Shown: piece by piece, positions 25,688 through 36,784 of the stretch
Layout of the letters: every line of letters begins with the position of its first letter
Numbering within the stretch: position 1 is the stretch's first letter
Assembly: GCF_964204645.1 (NCBI RefSeq)
Contig: NC_134026.1
Coordinates: forward strand, 27,050,650-27,114,649
Length of the DNA stretch: 64,000 nucleotides
Reading direction: 5' to 3'
DNA from: Tubulanus polymorphus
Lineage: Eukaryota; Nemertea; Palaeonemertea; Tubulaniformes; Tubulanidae
Made by a program: the position numbers and the translations under genes
The notes under the pieces: generated by a model
Databases searched by the model: none
Seen by the model: only the letters and a program-made list of their open reading frames with translations
What the model was told of the DNA's origin: nothing

Positions 25688-28600
25688 TCACATTTCATTA
25701 AGTAGTTTCAGCAGCTCATCACACGATTCTATTATGGATTTATTTTTCGCCAGAGTCTGAAATTATAAGAAATTAAAATCAGACATGTCGTGCTCAGTTG
25801 ATGATGATTAAAACCCCAGAATGTGTAGAATCAGTACGATTATGTCCTAAGCATGGGAATATCAATCAATGTATTTACTTGTTTTATTTCAGTGATGTAC
25901 AGATCCAAACGCGAAACTTCTGCTTCTGCCTTTTGCCAGTTTTCTTCTAAGGTTTTCATCTGAAACATACGATTCGAAAAAAAACAGATCTAAACATTAC
26001 TTACTGAAGAACAATTAATTAACATAATCAATCATGAATACCGGTACATACTCTTCTCTGAGCCTTTGTTACAGTTTCCTTGTGCATATCTTCTTGTTCG
26101 TAATATCTTACGCGTGATCGTTTTAGCTGAATACACAAATAAAAGAGTCAATTACCAAACGACTATAAATATACATATCATATCAGCCGGAACTGTCGAC
26201 ATAGGCCATGCTAAGTGCATGTATTGGCTGTCTAATAAGCAAAGTGAAGAGATTTATTGGGACTGTTTCTACATATGCAATGATACAAGCTGAAGCATAG
26301 TCGACTGTACCTCTTTCTTCAGTTGAATTAACTCTACAACATGTGATTCAGGATTTCCATCTTTGGTCGAAGTCACCAAATCATTCAAGGCACTTTCTGC
26401 GAACTCTTTGTCAGCTGCGAGTTGTTTATTTTCTTCAACAAACGATTCTAGGCTTCGACGTAATTTCTGCAGCATGAAACCGATGTGAAGCAAATTATAT
26501 GTGTATTTTGATAACCAATATCAAAATAATACCAGTATGAAAACCTACATTGATAGTAAAGTCCTGTTCAAGAATTGATTCAAGTTTTCCTTGTAGTTCT
26601 TTAATTTTCGATTCAGACTGAGTAAGTAACTGCTTTGATTTTTCATGAGCAGTTTCCGTTTGTAGCAACTGAACGCCCGCGTCAATCGCTGATTTTTCCA
26701 TCATTGATAGCTTATCCTTCAGCTCATTCATGATGTAAGTTTGCTCCTTTTTGTAGGTCTCCAATTCATAAGTAAGCTGATCTCTATATACCGGTACGTG
26801 AATATAAATAAAAAGATAGATATAATATACGGTGTAAATCAAAACAAAATCCGTACAATGAAACAACAAAATAATATCAATGATATTTACCTCTCATTCT
26901 GTAGATAGTGAATGTCCTCCACACGAGCTTTGTCACATTGTTGTATGATAAAGACTAGTGATTTTACCATATTATGGACTTCCTCAACATCATCAGTATA
27001 TTTCAGATCTTGATCTGTATTTTCTGAGTTAGAACTGGGCATTGATCCTTGAACGGGATTAAGAACAGATGATCGCTTCTGGACCACCATGAATGCACTT
27101 TCTCGCTTTGTATTAACTGTTGTTGCTGACGACTGTATTTCATCTAAAATTCTGTGATCATTATTGAATTCTTCCTCTACTAAATCGCTGTCCTCTATTG
27201 ACCCAACTCCACTTATGTTGAATAATGTAGCTTCGGGATCATTATCTTCAGCGAGGACGTGATCATCCGCCGTATGCATTGTATCGATGGAAGTTTCTAA
27301 TGTTTTGAGATCTCGTAAAGAATGCCATTCATCGTTATCAGAACACTGAGATGGCGAGGGATGACAAGTCTGAGCAGTTAAAACAGCCGATACAAATGAT
27401 TTTCCTGTCGACTTAGGTGGAGCTGACACAGTTTCAGAGGGCTCATTCACATGCTGCAAGATGGACATATCCAAGTATCTATCTACTGCTTTTACTTCAA
27501 GTATTAAGATTAAGAAATTATTATACTACGTACAGGTATATATATAAATACTTACTATTTCTACTTGTAATGCATTAGCTTTAATTGAAGCTTTTTCATA
27601 CAGTTGGTTAACATATTGATAAAGGAATGATACATTGACTTTAGTTGTTTCCAGTTCATTCATTGTTTCAGTCAATTTTTCTCTGAAAATTTCATGAAAA
27701 GTAGGACCCATGTGAGCTGCAATGTTTTCATGATTACAATGCGTCATTTTATAAAGCCCAATCATAATCACATACCTAAGATCCTTCACCATATTTTCTA
27801 AATTTGTGCATTCTAATGTCTTGTTAGCGATTATGGCATTGCACCGAGCTAGTTCTAGTTGCGTATTGTTACATCCTCGCTCAACTTCTTGCAATGACTC
27901 TTGTAACATTCGATTTTCTGCATCCAGAAATTCATTGCTTTCCACCATCTGCACTTGATTCCAATTAAACTGAAATGAAATATAATATTCAGCATTCAGC
28001 ATTAACAATTCACTGAAACATGAATGTTATTCTGGTAGAAAACGGTCTTCAACCGACTTGTTGCGCTTGTTTCTTATAACGTTCCAATTCTTCAGACATT
28101 TGTTTATGTGCGACGCGTAACAATTCAGATTCCTCTTTGGCTTGATGGACAAACTCTTCATTCTCCACTTTCTGTTTAGTAAATTCTTTATACTAATTAG
28201 GAGAAATATAAATTGATATATCGACTATTAACTGTAATTAGATGATAAAATCTAACAAGAGGCAAGTGTATTAAAAATGTACTAGTACCTGGGTTTCATA
28301 GTGACCTTGCTGTAATTGAAGTAATTCAGTTTGCTCTTTAATGCGCCGATGTCTTTCATCAAAATCATTCTCAACTTTGTCCTGAAAAATATGTTAACGA
28401 GGCTCTTTTCAATTCAAACAATAGTCCCTATTTATATTCAAGACAAGTCTTTCACAATGGCAAAAATCACTGGTACCTGCAAAATAGAAGCTTTTTCTAT
28501 TGCAGAAGCCAGGTTATTATAAACCCTCAATTCTTCCTCTAGTTCGGCGATCTTTAGCTGAGATTTTTCAAAATGTGGACGATAGTCATTCCTAGCATAT

Positions 28601-30318
28601 TCTTCATGGATTTCGGCCAACTGAAATAATATTTAAGACTTAATATACAAATTAATGATTTATTAATCAGTTTATCTTACCATGAACTGACCTCATCTTT
28701 ATGATTTCTGTACACACGACATAAATCTTCTTCCAGGTTAACGAAATCCTTTTCAAGCTTTTCAATCTTAGCTTCATACTTGCTTTGTTGCGACTGCAAC
28801 TCCTCTTGAGTGATAGATAATTCATTTTGAAGAAATGTTATTTGTTGCTGGTATGAATCAATATCTGACTGCAATGTGCACTGAAAAATCAGCAAAACAG
28901 CTATAAGCAATCATACAAAATCTATCAAGAAAAAGACTCTCTTTGATCCCTACCTTTGTTTTCTCAATTAGACTTTCAGATTGTTTTTGCAAAAATGAAA
29001 GTTTCCGGATTTTTGCTGTATTCTCCTCACGTAGTTGGAAAATCTGCTCATCTTTAAGCACACTATCCCGTTTATGTCTGTCCAGTTCAGAACGCAACAG
29101 TTCATTACTGATTGACAGTGATTCGATGTGTTTTTGAATTTTCATCGGTTCGCCTGACGACAGATCAATCCTGAAAAAAGTAATCGTACACACATAGGCC
29201 TACCTCAATTCATTCTCCCTGATGCGAGAATATTCTATTATTTCTTATTGATTGCCAGCAGGAATAAAAATGACTTACTTGATCATATGAGATACACATG
29301 GAGATGTTCCTACCGCAGAATCTGTGAGAACTGGGACATGCATGCTCGTTTCTTGATTGACCTGAACAACCGGGGATGTTCCATTACAACTGTTTGTCAT
29401 TGTCTCAGCCGATAACCCTCGTCCATTCATCTTAGTCGGTACAAATTTAATCGGGGTAACTACAGTTTCAACGCATGTGATTCCTTGAGAATACAAGTCA
29501 TTCGAGGAGCATTCATCAGGCAAAACAGATGATTCACTACTACATTCATCACTGATCTTTGCACATGTAATTGTTAATTCGCTGAGTGTGTCCTGTATTA
29601 AGCTTGCATCAGCAGAACTGTCAGAGATCTGCTTAGCAGAAATATTCTCAGATTCTTCACTCTGTCCTAACTCTTCGGGACTTGTTGATAATGGTCGCTC
29701 CATTTTCGAAGGAATTTTCGAGTGGATGTGTTTTCTTTTCAGAGGGTCATGTTGTTGATGTGGTTTGTTAGTCACTACACCTATAAATATAAACCAATTA
29801 TTCATCAAATAGTAACATCGACATTTTTAACCGTTCAAAATTTCACTACGATGAATGACTATTTACCGGACTTTGTACAGTCCTTTTGAGTATCTGAATA
29901 TTTTGGTTTGATCCACTGAAAAATTAAGAAAAACTTATCTACAAATTTAGTTCATATAGAGTAGATAATAAACACACTAATTGCCTACCTTGGGCAACTG
30001 AGTTCCAGTTTTCTGTTTAAAACTTGAGGTTTTCTTCAACTTTGACACGACTGGTTGAGATTTGACATTATCATTATTTGATAAAGTACATTTTGTATTT
30101 ACATCGACAAGCGGAATTCGAGGCTTTGAATGTAAATTATGTTTTGCCTTCAACTGAAAAAATAGAATTAGACTTTCTATTCACCTTCCACAATTCAAAT
30201 GCCCCTCATCTTATAACATCTTTTGGTTGTCGACTGACTTTACCTGTAGTGAAATGGGAAGATAACTACTATTCTGATTTTCTTTCTCAATCTCTGACGC
30301 TTTTACACTATCTGACAT
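25688..30318 (-). CDS. SPAG5/astrin-like coiled-coil protein
   Basis: Seventeen exons in phase give 1,022 residues: 30244-30318, 29989-30153, 29867-29915, 29279-29780, 28954-29170, 28692-28880, 28477-28620, 28289-28381, 28058-28192, 27776-27969, 27556-27682, 26891-27453, 26549-26783, 26311-26466, 26052-26126, 25879-25959 and 25688-25756. Residues 1-270 are S/T/K-rich and disordered-looking. About 270-630 is coiled coil, about 630-800 an acidic disordered insert, and about 800 to the end coiled coil again. The last 80 residues (VVELIQLKKELKR, MKTLEENWQKAEAEV, SIIESCDELLKLLN) match the style and order of the astrin C-terminus. Astrin acts at spindle microtubules and kinetochores with a role in anaphase timing. 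The assignment is by eye; a different spindle or centrosome coiled-coil protein is possible. Exon 9 uses an unusual donor (CAA|GTCGGT). Confidence 0.6.
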
Positions 30319-31391
30319 GACTCACTTCATGTATATGATGTATTTTGTGGTTTAAACTTCACCTAAAAATGACAGTCAACCGTTTTGGTAAACGTTTGGA
30401 TACTAATCCTAATCGCTGGATATTTCTTATAGATATACACACACACAGTGACGACACACAGTAGACAGTCACTTAACAGGAATTAATACAGATACAGGAC
30501 TGGGTGAAGTCGATGGATACTGAGGTTAATCGACCATGTCTTGTGTGGCTGGCTGTGATTTATTTCGTCGGAATGGAAACTGAAAATGAATCATATTTTG
30601 CCAAACAAAACAAAAGAAAAACGTCGACGTTAACAACACAACGACGACACGACCGTTTTTCTTTTCTTTCTTTGACTTGTTGGATTGCGACTTTTTGTGA
30701 GGAAATGCGCTCAGGACGTACGTCTGAGTAGTGAAACGTGTTTATAATTTCAGTTCTCTTCTCTATCATATAATCACATCGTACACTCACTTTGCCTGTG
30801 CGTATTATCCATATCGTATGAAACACTTCAAAATACGAGTTTCAAAATTCGCACCTCCATAAATGACTATTGGTGGCGCCACCTTCAAAATGTATCGATA
30901 TTTATCGACCGAAACCAATTCTATTCGGCAATGTAGGCGGGCCGGTGGAAACGTTCGCGAGATCTCAAAGTCCATGAAGGCGGCCAGTTTAAAGAAGACG
31001 TCTCCGAGTGACTTATTGAAATCAATCTGAATTTGTACCCAACTCCTTTTGAGGAAGATCGACAAAAGCCAAATACAGAAAATATATTTAAATGCAAGTG
31101 CTTTATTTACAAGTAATCAATGCTTATTTCATAATAGACGGATTAAATGCTGACACAGACCAGCTGTCCAGCTCAGTAGTTCAGTTGATATGCATATATA
31201 ATCTAAAACTACAGAGTAAAAGTATACTACAGTTATATAATATCTATTTGAAACAAGCTCCAATAAAATTTGTCAATCCAACAGCGGCCTCCATTACACA
31301 ACTGTACTGAGACCAATTTACTACATAAATCTGCAGCGACCAGCACAGGCACAGGTATCACGCACATCACAATATGTCGTTTTTATTCATT
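30319..31391. other. spacer upstream of the SPAG5-like gene and downstream of TCHP
   Basis: This stretch contains the promoter and 5' UTR of the SPAG5-like gene and the 3' UTR of TCHP; a minus-strand AATAAA lies near 31101. A (CA)n-like patch occurs near 30438. No further gene was seen. Confidence 0.5.
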
Positions 31392-34040
31392 CTAATTCCA
31401 GGCCACCCGTCTTGTGGAAATACCAGCAGGTCGAGAATGTCTCTGAAATGGTACCAATTATCATTATAGTTAAGTAATGCTAGCCGCAGTAATGGTAACA
31501 ATGTATGTAAAGAATGAATGTAATAGAAACCTTTGGTTTAAAGCCTTCAAGCTTCATTCTTTCTGTTTCATGACGGAGCAGGTCATCGTAAGCTTCCTCA
31601 GCCTGTTTTTCAGCTTCTAATTCAGCTTCCAGTTTTTGTTTTGCAGATATTTCCTGATCTCGACGTGTTGTTATCTAAAGCAATGAACATAAACATTGCT
31701 CTCAAAATACAATTCGAGTACCTGAAGTATAGCTGCTGGAGGTCTTAAAATTTTCTACAAACCTGTGCTTCAAGGTCTTTCTTAATTTCATCTTTCATAG
31801 CCTCTGCCTTTTCTTGATCTCGTTTAGTAAGTTGATTCGCAATTTCTATTTCTTGAAGTAGCTGTTCACGTCTTTCGATCGATTCCTTCTGCTGTTTTTG
31901 TATCTCTTCCCGTTTCAAATCTATCTGTTCTTGTCGTGCGTCTAATACCTAGAGATTATTTTCATATAGTATGAATTTACAAGTGTCAAAACGATTCATT
32001 GTTTAAAAACAAAAAATTAAAGTATAAGTACTTCTTTCATGAGTTTCTGTCTTGCTTCACGTTCTTTTGTCCATTCTGCTTCCCTCTTACGCCATATTTC
32101 AGCAGCTTCATCTCTGATGTAAAGAAAAAGGTATACCGGTATTCATGAAAACGTTATTCAATCTCATCTCAAAACCACAGCACTAGATTTAAACTTACTG
32201 ATATATCATATCCAGCTCAGCTTCCCGAGCTTTTTCAAGTTTCATTTGATCTTCAATCATTTTTTTCATATACTGAGCATCAGCGATTCTCTTCTCTTTT
32301 CTAGCAGTGACTATTTCTTTTTCTGTCACATCCTCCTCAGCAAGTTTTTCAATGATCTTACGATCTTGTTCCTGTTTTTTATAACATAACATGCCATTAC
32401 TGTTATGCACTTCTCTGCAATTTCTATCTTATATCAATGCACTTACAAGCTCCTCCTGAATTTTCTTTGACTTTCTTCTCATCTGCGCTGTATGTTGCCT
32501 TAACAAAATCCGCCTAAAAGTTTCATCATAATAATCAGGAAATGAGGTCTAATGAATGCCATGACATGGACAGGGTTTACAACATGTTTTTATATACATG
32601 TTTAAAAACAGGCGTACCTCAGTTCATCTTTCTTTCTCTCTTCATCAAGTTTTTTCCTTTCCTCTTCAATTTGATCTAGTTCCCATTGCCTCTTCATCAT
32701 TTCATCTTCCTCTGCCTTCAAAGCTGCAGACTTATGAAAAGTCGCAAATAGTTCAGTAGAAGTTAAAATTATAATTTACTACATTAAGCAACAGCTCATG
32801 TATTTACCTCTTGTTCCCTCTGTTTTAATTCCTCCACTTGTTTTTTCAGGGCTTCTTTTAATTCGTGTTCCTCTTTCGCTTTAGCTGCATTTTTTTCTTT
32901 TTCAGCTTCCAATGCATCCTGAAGGTCTTCTTCCAGCTTTTCAGCGTATTCCTCCCTTTCTATCTTCGCCTTTTCTAGTGCCTTGAGATAATAATTCAAG
33001 TTTGTTAAACAGCCTATCACACGACTATATTCCAACTAGCTTCATTGTTTATACTTGAATATCTAAATTTACCTTATGTCTCTCTTCTTGTTGAGTTTTC
33101 CATTGTTCCATCACATGTCGTTTATGCTGTTCAAATTCCAACTACAAATACAGATTATGTATAAAATGCCATCTTAAAATATCATTACCAGTACTGGTAA
33201 TTGGACTAAAAAAACTGAAAGTGCACTCTCACCTCTCTGATATCTTGATTATTTTGTCTCCAATGGTCATACAATAATTCTTCTGCCAACTGAAATTAAA
33301 TACTTACAAGAATAAAATCAATATACTAAAAAATTGGTTAGCAGTTAATACTCTTATCGTGTATTTAAATCGTACCTGTTGTCTCTTTTCTTCTCGTGCA
33401 CTTTGCAATTCATCTGCTTTTTCTTTCATCTCAGCAAGTTTTTCCAAATCATCTTTTGATTCACCTTTTAATTCAGCCTGAAAGTTATTAATGACAGAAA
33501 TGTATCTAGTGCCACCATTTCCAGTCCAGTCATTCACTGAATTGTTTATTCATCCATGATGATTCTTATCTTTGATTTTAAGCACTGAAATAGAATAGAT
33601 ACCATACCTCAAATCGAAGTCTTTCATCTCCCAGCATTTTAAGAAGTTTTATCTTTCTCTGTTTGAGTTCAATAGCCTTTATTTCTTTCTCATGAATTGA
33701 TTTGTATGCATCCATGCTAAAATGTACAATGGTTGTCAAATATCTGGTTTATCGAAATATTGATCTATGTAGGTCCTGTACAGTGAATACCTTTATTTTT
33801 ACTTGCAGTAGAAAATCATTAACACTTATTGTAATAATAAGTAAATTACCTGTCATTAAATGCTTGGTTTGAAGTCCATACACTCTGTTTAGCTGTAGTG
33901 ATATTGCTCTTGGCAAAATAATTAGCTGTATCTGTCCAAGCCTCACGGAAGTTGTACTGATGATTGCGTCTTCGAACTATTGCAGCTTCAAATGGATTTT
34001 TCTGGGTCGTATAAGACGTTGGCAAATTTGGTAACGCCAT
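31392..34040 (-). CDS. TCHP: trichoplein (keratin filament-binding/centriolar protein)
   Basis: Thirteen exons in phase give 505 residues (human 498): 33850-34040, 33608-33716, 33376-33477, 33233-33289, 33073-33141, 32808-32981, 32618-32730, 32447-32513, 32199-32371, 32032-32113, 31763-31948, 31531-31674 and 31392-31442. The N-terminus MALPNLPTSY, the segment LAEELLYDHWRQNN, the segment IEDQMKLEKAREAELDM and the C-terminal RRVAWN all align with vertebrate trichoplein. Nearly the whole chain is a charged E/K/R/Q coiled coil. In vertebrates the protein sits at centrioles, activates Aurora A to restrain cilium assembly, and binds keratins and ninein. The start was chosen at the second of two adjacent ATGs, as in homologues. 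Confidence 0.93.
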
Positions 34041-34497
34041 CACCTTGGTTTTGGTTTGCCTGGATTATAAAATAGAAAGTAAAATAACTACCTGTCCTTT
34101 GCAGCAGGCTGGTGTTTTACAGCTACTTTTAAACATCGAGGTGCAATCTTTGTGATGTTTGAAAATGCATTTGAAATAAAAACAAAACAGTTTTCCTTTA
34201 GATTGCAGATATCAAGTATGTCCTAGGCCAAACCTACATAATAATATCATTATTTTTTTAAGGATATAGGGCGGCATATTAACACGCGGTTGCTAGAATA
34301 GAATATTGTTGCTCACTGATTCCACTTTGTTTGAAAGGTTAGCTGCAGACGAAACTCAAGTTCTCGCCCTCTCGAATCTATATAACCCATTGCCAATAGG
34401 CCTAACCCTAAAAACTTAGGCCCTTGCTGGCCTTCTTCAAAGGCTTTTATCAAATTAATTTCCCGGTACTCTATCTATCTAAAATAGATAGCAATAA

Positions 34498-34582
34498 CCC
34501 CCGTGAAGCTGGTTCCTTATTCAGCTCCCGATTCAAAAACATTTTGAATCGGGAGCCGAATCGGGAACCGGCTTCACAGGGG
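34498..34582. repeat. hairpin repeat
   Basis: The left arm (CCCGTGAAGCTGGTTCC ... TCCCGATTCAAAA) is mirrored by the right arm (TTTTGAATCGGGA ... GGAACCGGCTTCACAGGGG) with a loop of a few bases. The arms are about 38 bases each with a few mismatches. The repeat is a foldback or MITE-type element about 460 bases upstream of the TCHP start codon. Confidence 0.65.
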
Positions 34583-34626
34583 TATAGCAATAGCCAATAC
34601 TAAAAAAAGCCCGATAAGCAAATTTT

Positions 34627-34674
34627 CCTAGAAATAGTATTTATTGGTTTAAACTAATGAATACTATTTCTAGG
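34627..34674. repeat. short hairpin with 15-base arms
   Basis: CCTAGAAATAGTATT and its exact complement AATACTATTTCTAGG face each other around an 18-base AT-rich loop. Only 45 bases separate it from the preceding hairpin. Its function is unknown. Confidence 0.6.
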
Positions 34675-35499
34675 AATCGAATGCTGTGTTTGTTTGTATT
34701 GTGTAGAAATAGTAGTATAGGAAGTGGCAAAAATAAAATAAATGCATCTGTTTGTTAAATAACATAACTTAACATTTGTTTGTTAAAAAACGGAGGATTG
34801 GCTGGGAAAGGCCCTCTCTCTTTGACTCAGGTCTGCTCTGCTGGCTTAAAAACCAAAACTATTCTATTTCCATTCCAGCTAAATGTCCTTCTCTTAGTCG
34901 ATATTTTTCTGAAATATCAGCAATTAAACGAACCTTTCTATTTCCTGCTTTATTCGAACGATCACAGAAGACTATTTTAAAGGCGTAAGAACGATTATTC
35001 GTGGCACACACGCAATTGGTTATTCAGAAATTCAACTGAGTCAGTGAGTGCCCGTTGAGTCGATGGCGGCCATTTGTAAACAATAGTAGTAAGCATATTT
35101 CACGGAAACTGGACCAGGACTCAGAATACCATTCAAATTCAGTGCTTTATTGAGCGCGCCGTAAACCGCATTACAACAGAAATCCGGATATGTCTCCATT
35201 CGTTGGTGAACTCCTAAATCTGCTTCTGAGCAGATAATTTGTGGGTTTTCTTGGGTTCCTCGTAGTATTGGCATTTGTTTCCAGCCCTCCATTAACCAAA
35301 AAGCTATATTTATTTCTGTTATGTATTACCATGAGTCTATTACGATTTTAACTGTTCTTCTTGTACAAGAGTTCTACTCATCACCAACATAATATCTATT
35401 ATCTTAATGTTAACTGATTTGCTTGTAAACATTCTACTTATTCTCTAATATGACGCTCTCTGGTGTGTCTTTTAACACTCATTGTGTCTAAGTGCTTTT

Positions 35500-35755
35500 G
35501 TAGTTATCATTTGCCTTATCTGTGTATACTAGTTATTCGCTCAAGACAGATACACCACCATATGTTTCCTAGCGTTGGCAGATTTCTTACGAATTTTGTG
35601 GTACCCTGGATCGAATCTGTTGAGTCGTCATTAATAAAATGAGTTTCTACTAAACCGACAATGTCGTGTTTACGCCTTATTTCAAGAACATCTGGTTGAG
35701 CAAGTTTACAAACTCTCGCCATTGTCGATCCTGTTGTGACCAACATCAATATTCC
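35500..35755 (-). mobile_element. LINE endonuclease fragment
   Basis: On the minus strand a frame of about 77 codons reads DVLEIRRKHDIVGLVETH and continues briefly before breaking down. The I-x-G-L-x-E-T-H core is typical of the apurinic/apyrimidinic-type endonuclease at the start of non-LTR retrotransposon ORF2. Reverse transcriptase is not present on this strand, so it is a truncated and decayed copy. Confidence 0.5.
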
Positions 35756-35799
35756 AAAAGGCGATAGAAACCTTATTGGGGAGTATTACTTTCATACAA

Positions 35800-36715
35800 G
35801 ATACTCCAACATGAAACCTGGTACAGGTCACCCAACTGGGCCCACAACTTGAATGCCTGATTGACTATTTCCTTCCTGATACAACTTGGCTCAACTGGGG
35901 TAACATCCGTCGGGGGACTGCAAAAACCCTTCTAAATAAAATGCAGTCAGCTTATGCCCGCTCCTGGCTTGATGAAATCAATGACTTGGTAAAATCCCCG
36001 AAACTCCGAACTTATAAACTCTTCAAACACTCCTTCTTTATGGAAAATTACCTGAAAGTCTCTCCCAACATTCTAGCCCGCAAGTCCCTGACCAAATTAC
36101 GCCTGAGTGCCCACTCTTTAGCTATTGAAACTGGCCGGTACACCCCACCTAAGACCCCTGCCGAGCAGCGTCCTATTTTGTGACCTAAACAAAGTGGAGG
36201 ACGAGGAACACTTTATTATTCACTGCCCCTGTTTCTCCCTTATTGGTAGTTAGTTACCTAATCGTTGGTGGTAAGCTTTTTATAATCGGATGGGCATATC
36301 CGATCGTGAAACTAAACCACAGTCAGGTTACTGACTACCTTATTGGAAGCCCATTTCTATTCAATTACCCAGATCGCCCCTTCGTTTCAGTTACTTGATG
36401 CCCCAGGAAAACTAAAATTTATTTTATCAACAGGGGGTGGGGACACAGAAATCGCTAAGATTACATGCAATTTTTTTTGTGAATGACCTTTTTTACAAAC
36501 GGGCGGACAATCAATAGCAACCGCTTGACTTTTTGTACTGTTCTTGTGGATTATAATTTCGGAATTGTGAATAACATTGTAACTACCTGTTTGTTTCTAT
36601 TGTTCAAATTTGTTTGTTTTTTTTATCTCTGTGTTTTATTTTATTGCCATGTCTGTCTCATGTAATATCTGTAAAAAGGACGCAATACATATTGAATTGA
36701 ATTGAATTGAATTGA
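35800..36715 (+). mobile_element. 3' end of a non-LTR retrotransposon (LINE)
   Basis: From about 35,830 the plus strand encodes the region downstream of the reverse transcriptase seen in many invertebrate LINEs: a basic segment around LRTYKLFKHSFFMENYL, then RKSLTKLRLSAHSLAIETGR. A frameshift follows, then a Cys/His knuckle (DEEHFIIHCPCFS) in another frame. A non-coding tail ends in about four TTGAA units at 36,693-36,714, the usual short tandem tail of such elements. It is 5'-truncated and frameshifted, hence dead. It sits about 70 bases upstream of the GLTP start codon. Confidence 0.75.
36252..36338 (+). repeat. left half of an inverted duplication around GLTP exons 1-2
   Basis: The sequence from GTTACCTAATCGTTGGTGGT to CCACAGTCAGGTTACTGAC recurs in opposite orientation at 37072-37110 plus 37243-37294. 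In that second copy an extra block of about 130 bases separates the two parts. The left copy lies inside the LINE 3' region. Confidence 0.65.
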
Positions 36716-36784
36716 GCAGGAATAGGTCGGTGGTGCACGGATTGCCCATTTTGACGAGATTTTGGACGTTTTTCCAGACGGAAG

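Larger units (their letters stand above)
34041..36784. other. spacer between TCHP and GLTP filled with repeat debris
   Basis: TCHP (minus) and GLTP (plus) are divergent across this 2.7 kb. It contains two hairpin repeats, a minus-strand LINE endonuclease fragment, a plus-strand LINE 3' end with its short tandem tail, and one half of an inverted duplication; each is listed separately. The open frame at 35041-35292 (minus, 83 codons) reads like coding sequence (PILRGTQENPQI, NAVYGALNKALNL) but I do not recognise it. It may be retroelement-derived or a small gene fragment. Confidence 0.5.
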
